In this document: positions 1-6,924 of the stretch, piece by piece
Layout: the number at the start of each line of letters is the position of its first letter
Numbering within the stretch: position 1 is the stretch's first letter
NCBI GenBank assembly: GCA_945971755.1
Contig: CAMFPJ010000035.1
Location: 1-11,951 of the forward strand
Length of the DNA: 11,951 bases
From: an uncultured Clostridia bacterium
GTDB lineage: Bacteria > Bacillota > Clostridia > Oscillospirales > Acutalibacteraceae
Reading direction: 5' to 3'
Made by a program: the position numbers and the translations under genes
Notes under the pieces: generated by a model
The model's input: the letters and a program-made list of their open reading frames with translations, nothing else
Database searches by the model: none
What the model was told of the DNA's origin: nothing

Positions 1-168
1 ACTCCAAGCATTTTTGATGCTTTGCAGTTTATCGTGTGCAGATTTGGTCTTAATCGAGGCAAAAACGCAGTTAATCCTTTCGGATTAACGAGTATTTTAA
101 CAAAGAGTAAGGGCAAATCCGCCACGAGAAACCGTGGTTCGGATTATCAACGTAACCCTAAGCTATAA
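1..168 (+). CDS. Possible 3' end of a protein gene, or a translated repeat
   Basis: From the first base the plus-strand frame stays open for 55 codons and ends at TAA 166-168. The start lies outside the window. The encoded tail is basic and polar, rich in Lys, Arg, Asn and Ser (for example KSKGKSATRNRG), with no hydrophobic segment and no motif I recognise. It would converge with the minus-strand gene ending at 163, overlapping it by six bases. Two perfect palindromes lie inside this frame (70-89 and 116-145), which is unusual for coding sequence and raises the alternative that this is an RNA or an intergenic repeat that happens to stay open. No product can be assigned. Confidence 0.35.
   Translation, partial: TPSIFDALQFIVCRFGLNRGKNAVNPFGLTSILTKSKGKSATRNRGSDYQRNPKL
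70..89. repeat. 8-bp perfect palindrome with 4-base loop
   Basis: GTTAATCC and GGATTAAC pair perfectly around the loop TTTC, giving a short stable hairpin on either strand. No T-run follows on either side, so it does not look like an intrinsic terminator. Its AATCC/GGATT core recurs in the next hairpin about 30 bases further on, suggesting related elements. Confidence 0.6.
116..145. repeat. 11-bp hairpin with a 2-base bulge
   Basis: AATCCG+CCACG pairs completely with CGTGG+TT+CGGATT, leaving only the TT bulge and the loop AGAAAC. The stem is GC-richer than its surroundings. No T-tract follows on either strand, so a terminator role is not supported. It could be part of a structured RNA or an interspersed palindromic repeat. 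Together with the hairpin at 70-89 it fills the sequence just beyond the end of the COG2426-type gene. Confidence 0.6.
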
Positions 169-657
169 TTGGAAAATTCCGTAAGTAAGACCCGACATTA
201 TAAACCCGGCTATCAGCACACCGATAGAAATTATCGGCAACGATTTTCTAAGGCGAATATCAAGAAGTGCAGCCATTAAAGCGCCTGTCCAACCGCCCGT
301 TCCCGGAAGCGGTATGGCAACAAACAAAAGAAGTCCCCAAGCCTCATACTTCAGCACTTTTTTCTTATTCTTTTCGGTTTTGCGCTCAAGCTTTTCGATA
401 ATTCTTCTGAAAAAACTGAAACGCCTTAAAAATTCAAAAATTTTTCGGATAAAAAGAATGATAAACGGAATGGGAATCATATTTCCCACATAGCAAATAA
501 GAAATGCTTTCCAAAAGGGCATCTCTAAGAGCCTCGCCGCAATCATTCCGCCGCGTATTTCCAAAATCGGCATAAGCGAAATAATGAACGCTGTTAAACC
601 CGCAGGCATTTTGTCCGTAAAAAATTCAAGAATAGCCGTAACAAATTGCTCAAGCAT
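163..657 (-). CDS. COG2426-type small membrane protein (putative small multidrug export family)
   Basis: This 164-residue integral membrane protein matches the family named putative small multidrug export protein (COG2426, PF06695) in length and signature motifs: PILEIRGG at residues 30-37, PIPF at 62-65 and PLPGTGGWTGAL at 117-128. About four hydrophobic segments are visible (roughly 20-39, 48-74, 105-130 and 137-160), with a very basic cytoplasmic loop at 79-104. The family name rests on weak evidence and no substrate is known; the paired proline/glycine-rich re-entrant-looking motifs suggest a transporter. The ATG at 657 overlaps the end of the upstream NUDIX gene by eight bases, so the two are probably translationally coupled in one operon. 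There is no clear ribosome site beyond GCGGGTG inside the upstream gene. No terminator is visible after the stop. Confidence 0.85.
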   Translation of the reverse strand: MLEQFVTAILEFFTDKMPAGLTAFIISLMPILEIRGGMIAARLLEMPFWKAFLICYVGNMIPIPFIILFIRKIFEFLRRFSFFRRIIEKLERKTEKNKKKVLKYEAWGLLLFVAIPLPGTGGWTGALMAALLDIRLRKSLPIISIGVLIAGFIMSGLTYGIFQL

Positions 658-1390
658 TTACTACACCCGCTTTTTTAAGGTACTCATTTGCTTTAATAAG
701 TATCTGCTTATCATTGGAAAATCTTAAAGCCTCTAACGCTTTGTCATACCCGAGCCACAAATATTCCTCAATTTCCTCACGCTGAATAATTGTCCTTGTA
801 TCGTTTGTTGTAGCAAGAAAAATAATAACCTTTTTTTCGATTCTGTTTTGAATGGAATACTCAGACTTAACACGAAAATCAGGTAAAAAGTTTATATGAA
901 TTCCCGTTTCCTCAAGAACCTCACGATAAGCAGTCATGTGTTCGCTTTCACCGCGTTCCATATGCCCTTTCGGGAAGCCCCAGTTAAGACTGCGCTTGTT
1001 TTTTATAAGCAAGAAACGAACTTCTCCGTTAATTATTCTGTAAACAACCGCACCGCAAGAGCTTTCATAAAGACAACTCAGTTCGTAAGTACCGCTTTTT
1101 TCAGCATAAGAAACGGCATCCTCAATGGCGTGCACAATAAAACGTTTGCTTTTAGGCGCAACAACCAAATAAATTCCGCTCATATCTTTTCTTTTAATAA
1201 CCGCAATTACTCTGCCTTCAAACAACCTTACTCTATGGTTTACACCCATAATGTAAGCGCCCTTGACCGGGGATTTGGGGTCGATTCCGCTTTCCACCTT
1301 ACCGAAATTGAGCTCATTGCTAATTCCGTTCTCTGCGTCAAAGGAGTGCATAGGCTTAGTAACACGTACCACAACGTATTTACCTAACAT
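650..1390 (-). CDS. NUDIX hydrolase with N-terminal pyrophosphatase-like domain
   Basis: The C-terminal half is a NUDIX hydrolase. The Nudix box is perfect (G-x5-E-x7-REVLEETGI, residues 142-164) and the preceding WGFPKGH is typical of the Ap4A/NUDT2-type subgroup, which splits dinucleoside polyphosphates or other nucleoside diphosphate derivatives. Residues 1 to about 98 resemble the short soluble inorganic pyrophosphatase-like proteins of Firmicutes (LGKYVVVRVTKP, AYIMGV, FEGRVIAVI, LVVAP). The metal-binding aspartates of true family I pyrophosphatases (the DGDPxD motif) are replaced (SPVKG), so this half is probably not catalytic. I chose the ATG at 1390 because AGGAG (complement of 1402-1406) precedes it by 11 bases. 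The longer in-frame start at 1432 lies inside the -10/-35 region and has no ribosome site. With this start the protein has 246 residues. It is followed by, and overlaps, the COG2426-type gene. Confidence 0.9.
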   Translation of the reverse strand: MLGKYVVVRVTKPMHSFDAENGISNELNFGKVESGIDPKSPVKGAYIMGVNHRVRLFEGRVIAVIKRKDMSGIYLVVAPKSKRFIVHAIEDAVSYAEKSGTYELSCLYESSCGAVVYRIINGEVRFLLIKNKRSLNWGFPKGHMERGESEHMTAYREVLEETGIHINFLPDFRVKSEYSIQNRIEKKVIIFLATTNDTRTIIQREEIEEYLWLGYDKALEALRFSNDKQILIKANEYLKKAGVVNA

Positions 1391-1423
1391 AAATATTCCG
1401 ACTCCTAAACTAAAACTGAAGAT

Positions 1424-1452
1424 ATTATACATACTTTGAGACTATCTTGCAA
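1424..1452 (-). promoter_or_regulatory. Sigma-A promoter of the NUDIX operon
   Basis: On the minus strand TTGCAA (1447-1452) lies 17 bases upstream of a perfect TATAAT (1424-1429). Transcription would start near 1417, leaving a short leader that contains AGGAG before the ATG at 1390. This placement supports the 1390 start over the ATG at 1432. Confidence 0.7.
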
Positions 1453-1513
1453 GGGGTGACGAACAGAAATATATATGTTTTTGATTAGGACCGATGTTTT
1501 TATTAAAAAAATG

Positions 1514-1542
1514 TTGTTATTTTATACGTCTTGTTGTAAAAT
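1514..1542 (+). promoter_or_regulatory. Sigma-A promoter of the LCP gene
   Basis: TTGTTA (1514-1519), a 17-base spacer and TAAAAT (1537-1542). Transcription would begin near 1549, about 30 bases before the TTG start codon. It is divergent from the NUDIX promoter, and an inverted repeat brackets its -10 (see 1519-1559). Confidence 0.65.
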
Positions 1543-1559
1543 AGTAGCGCGTATAAAAT
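1519..1559. promoter_or_regulatory. 10-bp inverted repeat bracketing the LCP promoter -10
   Basis: ATTTTATACG (1519-1528) and CGTATAAAAT (1550-1559) are perfect inverted copies with centres 31 bp apart, about three helical turns. One arm starts at the last base of the -35 and the other lies at the expected transcription start. The left arm would not be transcribed, so this suits a DNA operator rather than an RNA hairpin. The arms are A+T-rich, which raises the chance of coincidence. Confidence 0.4.
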
Positions 1560-1580
1560 TATGTGAAGAGGTGGATTTTT

Positions 1581-2819
1581 TTGTCAGATAAATTTAATAA
1601 TGATGAATTTGAAGATATTTATTCTAACACTCCTAAAAAAGAAAAGTTTAAGGTAGAAATTCCCGATGATGACTTTCAGGATATTTCATCTTTTTCCGAC
1701 GATTACGGCAGTGTTGGTGAAGTAAAATACAACAGTTCCGCAAATAACCGCAGACGCCAAGAATTTTCTTACAGCGACCCTGATGAAGTTTACGGAAATA
1801 TGATTCCCGATGACACCAAAAATAATAAAAAATCAAAATCGAATCATTCGATTCGCACATTCATTGCGGTTGTCCTTGTACTTGTCATTGCTTTTACCGG
1901 CTGCGTAGGCTTCTATGGTTATTCAACGGCAAAAAAATTGGTTGACGGCATCACGGTGGACGAGCCCCTCGCAGAAAACGTTTACATTTCTTCTTCGGAG
2001 CTTTACAGAGACGAAGAACAGGTAAACATTCTTCTTATCGGCACTGACGCCCGTGAAAAAAATGTGAGTTCCCGTTCTGACACAATGATGCTTATGACGA
2101 TTGACTACAAAAACGGTCAAATTAAGCTCACATCATTCCTTCGCGATACATACGTTCAAATCGCAAGGGAAAATCTTCGCAAAGAAAAGTTGAATGCAGC
2201 TTACTTCCGCGGCGGCATTCAAATGCTGATTGATACTCTTGAACTAAACTTCAAGGTTGATATTCCTTATTATTTAATTGTTGACTTTGAGATTTTTGAG
2301 GCTGTTGTTAATGAACTCGGCGGAGTTGATGTTGATGTTACGGAAAGGGAAGCAAAGTATATTAACAGCAAAGACCACATGACCCAAAAGAATAAAGCAG
2401 ATTTTCCCGAAGACATTTCCGCAGGAATAAATCACTTTACAGGCGGACAGGCTCTTTGGTATTCAAGAATTCGTTATTTAGACTCTGATTTTATGAGAAC
2501 TCAGCGTCAGAGAAAAGTAATTGAGTCAATTATCAATGAGGCAAAATCCCAAAAAATTTCTGACCTTATAGGTATCGCAGAGAAGGTTATGCCTATGTTG
2601 CGCACCAATATTCCCTCTGACGATATAATGAGTTTAGGTATTGAGGCAATAAAGCAAAAGGCTTTTACATTTGAAATTGTTCAGCATACCGTTCCCGCTG
2701 ATGGTACTTGGTCAAGCCGAAGCATTTCAGGTGTCGGTGCTTGTCTTGTTATTGATATGGACGAAAATGTAAGTTTGCTTCATAACTTCTTAAGAGAAAA
2801 ACAAACCGCCAACGAATAA
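1581..2819 (+). CDS. LytR-CpsA-Psr (LCP) family cell-wall polymer transferase
   Basis: LCP proteins sit in the membrane and transfer lipid-linked glycopolymers such as teichoic acids or capsule onto peptidoglycan. Numbering from the TTG at 1581 (412 residues), there is an acidic, low-complexity cytoplasmic tail of about 90 residues, one membrane segment at about 93-114, then the extracellular LCP domain. Visible conserved blocks are NILLIGTDAR (149-158), SRSDT with Arg/Asp (164-168), FLRDT (186-190), the region GGVDVDV (247-253), and YSRIR followed by MRTQRQRK (294-312), whose arginines contact the polyprenyl pyrophosphate in known structures. The TTG is preferred because AGAGGTGG lies six bases upstream; a GTG at 1563 would place that ribosome site inside the gene. 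The GH51 gene begins 26 bases after the stop. The cytoplasmic tail looks long for the family; which polymer is transferred cannot be told from sequence. Confidence 0.92.
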   Translation: MSDKFNNDEFEDIYSNTPKKEKFKVEIPDDDFQDISSFSDDYGSVGEVKYNSSANNRRRQEFSYSDPDEVYGNMIPDDTKNNKKSKSNHSIRTFIAVVLVLVIAFTGCVGFYGYSTAKKLVDGITVDEPLAENVYISSSELYRDEEQVNILLIGTDAREKNVSSRSDTMMLMTIDYKNGQIKLTSFLRDTYVQIARENLRKEKLNAAYFRGGIQMLIDTLELNFKVDIPYYLIVDFEIFEAVVNELGGVDVDVTEREAKYINSKDHMTQKNKADFPEDISAGINHFTGGQALWYSRIRYLDSDFMRTQRQRKVIESIINEAKSQKISDLIGIAEKVMPMLRTNIPSDDIMSLGIEAIKQKAFTFEIVQHTVPADGTWSSRSISGVGACLVIDMDENVSLLHNFLREKQTANE

Positions 2820-2845
2820 ATCAAATAACCATTGGAGAATGAAAT

Positions 2846-4345
2846 ATGAAAAAGGCAAAAATGACTCTTGTGTCGGAATTTACAAGCGCAAAAATTGACG
2901 AAAGAATTTACGGTTCTTTTATTGAACATTTAGGCAGGGCAGTTTACGGCGGTATATATGAGCCGGGTCACCCACTTGCTGACGAAGACGGATTCCGTAC
3001 CGATGTAATCAATGAAATTAAAAAGCTTAACGTTCCCATTGTACGTTATCCCGGAGGAAACTTTGTTTCAGGATATAACTGGGAAGACGGTGTAGGCCCC
3101 GTTGAGCTTCGCCCGAAAAAGCTTGAACTTGCATGGGGTGTTACAGAGCCTAACCTTTTCGGCACAAATGAATTTGCAAAGTGGTGCAAAAAGGCTGACA
3201 CACAGTGTATGATGGCAGTAAATCTCGGTCTTCGCGGCCCTGATGAAGCAAGAAATCTTGTTGAATACTGCAACCACAAGTCCGGCTCATACTGGAGCGA
3301 CCTTCGTGTAGCTCACGGTTACAAAGACCCTCACAACATTAAAACATGGTGCCTTGGCAACGAAATGGACGGCCCATGGCAAATCGGTCACAAAACAGCT
3401 GTTGAATACGGCCGAACCGCTCTTGAAGCCTCAAAAGTTATGAAATGGACTGACCCGTCAATCGAAACAATTATGTGCGGCAGTTCAAATATGGGTATGC
3501 AAACCTTTGGTGAATGGGAAGCTACTACTCTTGACATTGCTTATGACGCAGTTGACTATGTTTCATTACATATTTACTTTGACAACAGACCTAATGACAC
3601 AGCATCTTTCCTTGCAAAGTCAATGGTTATGGACGACTTTATTCATTCAGTAGTTTGCATTTGTGACTACATTAAAGGTAAAAAACATTCTAAAAAACAG
3701 ATTAACCTGTCTTTTGACGAATGGAACGTATGGTATCATTCTAATGGCATTCCCTTTGAAAAATGGAGCACTGCTCCCCATCAGCTTGAAGATATTTACA
3801 ACTTTGAAGACGCTCTTCTCGTAGCGCTTCTTCTTATGACGCTTCTCAAACACGCTGACAGAGTAAAAATTGCTTGTATTGCACAGCTTGTTAACGTTAT
3901 CGCCCCGATTATGACTGAAAACGGCGGCAAGTGCTGGGAACAAACTATCTTCTATCCGTTCATGCACCTTTCAAACTACGGCAGAGGATACACTCTTGTT
4001 TCTAATGTTGACTCTCCTAAACATGACACAAAAGAATTTACCGATGTACCCGATGTTGAGTCAATCGCTACTCTTTCGGAAGACGGTGAAAATCTTACTG
4101 TATTTGCTGTTAACCGCAGTCTTGATGAAGACGTAATGTTTGACGTTTCTCTTTTTGACTTTGACAGTTTCGAGGTTATTGACGCTATTGAAATGAGCGG
4201 TTTTGACGTTAAAGCTGAAAACAGCGTTGCAAACCAGCCGGTTAAGCCCTTTAAGGCCGAAAAGCCTTCCTTTGACGGAAAGGTTATGTCTGCCCGTCTT
4301 AAGCCTCTTTCATGGAACGTTATTAGACTTGCAAAAAGAAAATAA
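2846..4345 (+). CDS. abfA: GH51 alpha-L-arabinofuranosidase
   Basis: This enzyme removes terminal alpha-L-arabinofuranosyl residues from arabinan, arabinoxylan or arabinogalactan oligosaccharides (EC 3.2.1.55). The 499 residues match the usual length of intracellular GH51 enzymes of Gram-positive bacteria (about 500). Signatures seen: FIEHLGRAVYGGIYEP (25-40), VRYPGGNFVSGYNWEDG (66-82), the acid/base Glu173 in LGNEMDGPWQ, and the nucleophile Glu292 in SFDEWNVWY. These two positions fit the Glu175/Glu294 pair of the Geobacillus enzyme. The fold is a (beta/alpha)8 barrel followed by a beta-sandwich from about residue 390. There is no signal peptide, so it works on imported oligosaccharides in the cytoplasm. 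GGAG lies eight bases before the ATG. No promoter is obvious in the 26-base gap after the LCP gene, so it may be cotranscribed with that unrelated gene. Confidence 0.96.
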   Translation: MKKAKMTLVSEFTSAKIDERIYGSFIEHLGRAVYGGIYEPGHPLADEDGFRTDVINEIKKLNVPIVRYPGGNFVSGYNWEDGVGPVELRPKKLELAWGVTEPNLFGTNEFAKWCKKADTQCMMAVNLGLRGPDEARNLVEYCNHKSGSYWSDLRVAHGYKDPHNIKTWCLGNEMDGPWQIGHKTAVEYGRTALEASKVMKWTDPSIETIMCGSSNMGMQTFGEWEATTLDIAYDAVDYVSLHIYFDNRPNDTASFLAKSMVMDDFIHSVVCICDYIKGKKHSKKQINLSFDEWNVWYHSNGIPFEKWSTAPHQLEDIYNFEDALLVALLLMTLLKHADRVKIACIAQLVNVIAPIMTENGGKCWEQTIFYPFMHLSNYGRGYTLVSNVDSPKHDTKEFTDVPDVESIATLSEDGENLTVFAVNRSLDEDVMFDVSLFDFDSFEVIDAIEMSGFDVKAENSVANQPVKPFKAEKPSFDGKVMSARLKPLSWNVIRLAKRK

Positions 4346-4357
4346 TTGTAGTAAAAT
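4329..4357 (+). promoter_or_regulatory. Candidate promoter for the zinc-ribbon gene
   Basis: TTGCAA (4329-4334), 17 bases, then TAAAAT (4352-4357), beginning within the last codons of the GH51 gene. The spacing is ideal but the -35 match is only moderate and the region is A+T-rich. Readthrough from the GH51 gene is an equally good explanation, since no terminator separates the two. Confidence 0.35.
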
Positions 4358-4386
4358 AAATCTATAAATTTTGAAAGAGTGATATT

Positions 4387-5163
4387 ATGGCTACAAAATG
4401 TCCTGAATGTGGGCACACATTAAAAATCTGGAATATTAAAGCAGAATGCCCAAAGTGCGGTGTTAATATTCCTAACCATAAATGGGAGGAGCGTTTGGAA
4501 CAAGACGCTGACGTTGCAGAAAAATCCTTCGCCAGACTTCATTACAGAACAAAAAATTTCAAATCGGCAGTTTTAGGTTCAAAACTTCGTATTGTAAGAC
4601 TCATTATGACGTTTGCTCCCCTTATTGCGCTTGTTCTCCCACTTTACACATTTAAGCTTTCTCTTCCTTTCTATGAAGGAAAACAGACGGTATCTTTCCT
4701 GACGTTTATTTTGAACTATCTTCTTAAGGTTGATATCGGCTCAGTTTTAGCCCTCTCAAAAGGTGATGTTATGGGCACTGCAACAACACTTGCAATAGTC
4801 GCTTGCGTGCTTATGCTTTTCTCGGTTGTATGCGGTGTGCTTAATTTCTTTGTACTGCTTATTGCAGGAATAAATCTTCGTTATGTTTTCAACATAATTC
4901 TTAATTTATTAAGCACTCTTTCTTTCGGTGCGGCGGCAGTTGTTTTTGTTAGATTTACCGCTGCTTGCGTTTCTTTGGGCGGCGGAATTATTACCGATGC
5001 ACACGTAGGGTTCGGTTTTATTGTAGGTTGTATTCTTTTTGCAATCAACTTTGCCCTCAATGTGATTGTGGGTAAATCGTTTAAGGCTCAAAAAACTGAA
5101 CAGCCCGATATTGATGAATTCGTAGAAAATGAACTTCGCGAACTTCGCACCCCTAAGGCTTAA
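4387..5163 (+). CDS. Zinc-ribbon membrane protein of unknown function
   Basis: The 258-residue product begins with a compact zinc ribbon (C5-x2-C8 and C21-x2-C24) within the first 25 residues. A basic amphipathic linker follows, then about four membrane segments at roughly 68-90, 131-162, 164-195 and 205-230, and a charged acidic tail ending in FVENELRELRTPKA. I recognise no enzyme motif. An N-terminal zinc ribbon on a multi-pass membrane protein is a common clostridial design, but this protein cannot be named. The ATG at 4387 is preceded only by a weak GAAAGAG ribosome site. It follows the GH51 gene by 41 bases on the same strand and is closed by a strong terminator, so it is the last gene of the plus-strand run. 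Whether it has any part in sugar use is unknown. Confidence 0.8.
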   Translation: MATKCPECGHTLKIWNIKAECPKCGVNIPNHKWEERLEQDADVAEKSFARLHYRTKNFKSAVLGSKLRIVRLIMTFAPLIALVLPLYTFKLSLPFYEGKQTVSFLTFILNYLLKVDIGSVLALSKGDVMGTATTLAIVACVLMLFSVVCGVLNFFVLLIAGINLRYVFNIILNLLSTLSFGAAAVVFVRFTAACVSLGGGIITDAHVGFGFIVGCILFAINFALNVIVGKSFKAQKTEQPDIDEFVENELRELRTPKA

Positions 5164-5183
5164 TAACAACATCATAAGATTAC

Positions 5184-5220
5184 GAGCAGGTAAGTTAAAC
5201 TTACCTGCTCTTTCTATTCT
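5184..5220 (+). terminator. Intrinsic terminator after the zinc-ribbon gene
   Basis: GAGCAGGTAAG (5184-5194) pairs perfectly with CTTACCTGCTC (5200-5210) around TTAAA, followed on the plus strand by the T-rich TTTCTATTCT. The minus strand lacks a T-run, so it acts mainly for plus-strand transcripts, although the convergent GH127 gene ends inside the T-rich segment at 5214. Confidence 0.85.
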
Positions 5221-6911
5221 GTTTCAAAATAAATTCTGTATCTGCCGTGAATTATCTCATAAAAGGGACAAAGAGTGTGCCCGTCAACGGAAAATCTGAG
5301 TCCGTCAAGTTTTTTAATGTCCGTATTTGTCAGAGGAACAATATCAATCAACTCCTGATTGGTAAAATCGTTTTCTCCTTTTGCATGGTCGCTTTCAGGG
5401 CAACTTTCATTACCTAAAAATTCTGCCAAAACAATTTCTCCGTATGTAAAATAAACGAGCTTTCCGTCATCTTTTTTTATATGCTTTTCTGCTTTTCTTG
5501 GTAGATGAATTTTAACTATATCCCCTTTTAAGAAATTTTCATTTAATTCAACATAACCGTTATGTGAATCGGAATATGTTTTGTCTCTGTATTCCAACTT
5601 GAATTCTTTGCACCAAATCGGTTTTCGGAATAGGACTTTGCCGTTGTAATCACCGAAAAATTCAAATGTCATTATATTTTCGTCTGTACTTTTCAAAGAC
5701 GCTGAAACATTTCTGTCCTGCAAAGCAGATTCAACATACAAATTCACATACAAATCTTCGTCATAGTTAAAAATTAACTTGCTATAGCAAAATGGGTTTT
5801 CAAGGCCTGAGCCGAAGCAACAGCAAAACGAGTCTTCAGGAGAAGAATATACCTTAAAATTGCCGGGAGCAAGACCCACAAAGTAAGTTTTCATACCCGT
5901 TTCATCCTGCGATGGTAAAATGTGATTGTAAAGAGCCTTTTCAATGAAATCAAAATATTTTCCGTTATGGTCTTTTTCCCAAAGTTTGCTCGAGAGAGTA
6001 ATCATATTGTTAGTGTTACAGGTTTCACAAGTGTTAGTTTTAAGTGGCTCTTCCTCACTGCCGCAGAAATGCTCTGCCACACCGTGACCTCCGATAGCAT
6101 ACGAGCGAACACCCGTAACAGTACTCCAAAAGAATTGAGCTGCGGAATAGAGATAATCTGCGCCGCCGTTGGAATAAACCTCCAAAGCGCCAATAACCTT
6201 CGGAATTTGCGTGTTTGCATGAAGTCCCGTTAAAATATCTTCACCCTTAGAAAGTGGTATCAACAATTTTTCTTCGCAGAAAAACAAAGATGCTGTTTTA
6301 TACTTTTCGACTTTACTATGCTTATAAAGCCTTGACAGTACATCATTCATTCCGCCATATTCACATTTGAGCAGTCTTTCTCTTTGCTCATTATTAAGTT
6401 TAGATGTCGTGCTATAAGTCCAATCTCCCAAACCCATAGCCACTCTAAGTGCGTTTTCTGTACCGATATTTTCATATATGTCTATTAAACCTCTGAATAT
6501 TTTATGAAGTGAATAATACGGCACCCACCAACCCGCAAGTTCAAATCCACCCGCAGAAAAGTTTTGCAAGTCGGAAAAAACTTTATCAAAACTTTCGCTC
6601 TCGGGAAAGCCCGCAATATATCCGTTTTCTCCCTGAAGTAACGAAAGCTCGTTGACACAATACTCGGCTAATTTCTTTGCTTGTTCATCTTCATTTACAC
6701 TGTAAAGAAAAGAGAGTGCCGACATGTAATGCCCGAGTGTGTGACCTGAAATGCCCTTTGCCTCCCAGCCGCCGTACCTTTCAGCCTTTGGCTTTTTACC
6801 CATCGCTTCATAACACGGGGCTAAAAGCCTGTCAGGTGAAAGAGTCATTATCATACTTCTTCCTGTTTCAAAGGAGGATTTGAATAATTCATCATTAAGT
6901 ATTACTTTCAT
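5214..6911 (-). CDS. GH127 beta-L-arabinofuranosidase (DUF1680 family)
   Basis: GH127 enzymes release beta-linked L-arabinofuranose, as on the arabino-oligosaccharides of hydroxyproline-rich plant glycoproteins, using a zinc-activated cysteine nucleophile. Numbered from the ATG at 6911 (565 residues), the family motifs are GHTLGHYMSALS (56-67), AIGGHG with Glu280, CETCNT with Glu296 and Cys298, and CCCFGSGLEN (363-372). Glu280, Glu296 and Cys298 have the same spacing (16 and 2) as Glu322, Glu338 and Cys340 of the Bifidobacterium enzyme HypBA1, and Cys364/Cys365 match its Cys417/Cys418. There is no signal peptide, so it is cytoplasmic. The ATG is favoured because AGGTGAG sits just before it; a GTG at 6920 would fall in that ribosome site. 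A hairpin lies directly upstream and no good promoter was found, so expression may depend on readthrough from glyQS. Other GH127 substrates are possible. Confidence 0.92.
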   Translation of the reverse strand: MKVILNDELFKSSFETGRSMIMTLSPDRLLAPCYEAMGKKPKAERYGGWEAKGISGHTLGHYMSALSFLYSVNEDEQAKKLAEYCVNELSLLQGENGYIAGFPESESFDKVFSDLQNFSAGGFELAGWWVPYYSLHKIFRGLIDIYENIGTENALRVAMGLGDWTYSTTSKLNNEQRERLLKCEYGGMNDVLSRLYKHSKVEKYKTASLFFCEEKLLIPLSKGEDILTGLHANTQIPKVIGALEVYSNGGADYLYSAAQFFWSTVTGVRSYAIGGHGVAEHFCGSEEEPLKTNTCETCNTNNMITLSSKLWEKDHNGKYFDFIEKALYNHILPSQDETGMKTYFVGLAPGNFKVYSSPEDSFCCCFGSGLENPFCYSKLIFNYDEDLYVNLYVESALQDRNVSASLKSTDENIMTFEFFGDYNGKVLFRKPIWCKEFKLEYRDKTYSDSHNGYVELNENFLKGDIVKIHLPRKAEKHIKKDDGKLVYFTYGEIVLAEFLGNESCPESDHAKGENDFTNQELIDIVPLTNTDIKKLDGLRFSVDGHTLCPFYEIIHGRYRIYFETE

Positions 6912-6924
6912 ATTACTCACCTAT

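Noticed and set aside
70..145. Terminator for the COG2426-type gene or the left-edge frame
   Set aside because: Neither hairpin is followed by a T-run on either strand.
896..1387. 163-codon open frame on the plus strand opposite the NUDIX gene
   Set aside because: It lies entirely antisense to a gene with a perfect Nudix box, has no ribosome site and encodes no recognisable motif.
1391..1432. Upstream ATG for the NUDIX gene at 1432
   Set aside because: It overlaps the -10 and has no ribosome site, while the ATG at 1390 has AGGAG and begins at the domain boundary.
1563..1580. GTG start giving six extra residues on the LCP protein
   Set aside because: It would place the only good ribosome site (AGAGGTGG) inside the gene; the TTG at 1581 has the correct spacing.
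1391..1580. Riboswitch or other structured leader in the divergent NUDIX/LCP region
   Set aside because: Both predicted leaders are about 30 bases long and show no conserved aptamer-like structure.
3976..4416. 146-codon open frame on the minus strand opposite the end of the GH51 gene
   Set aside because: It is antisense to clearly coding GH51 sequence and spans the start of the zinc-ribbon gene; the composition is that of a shadow frame.
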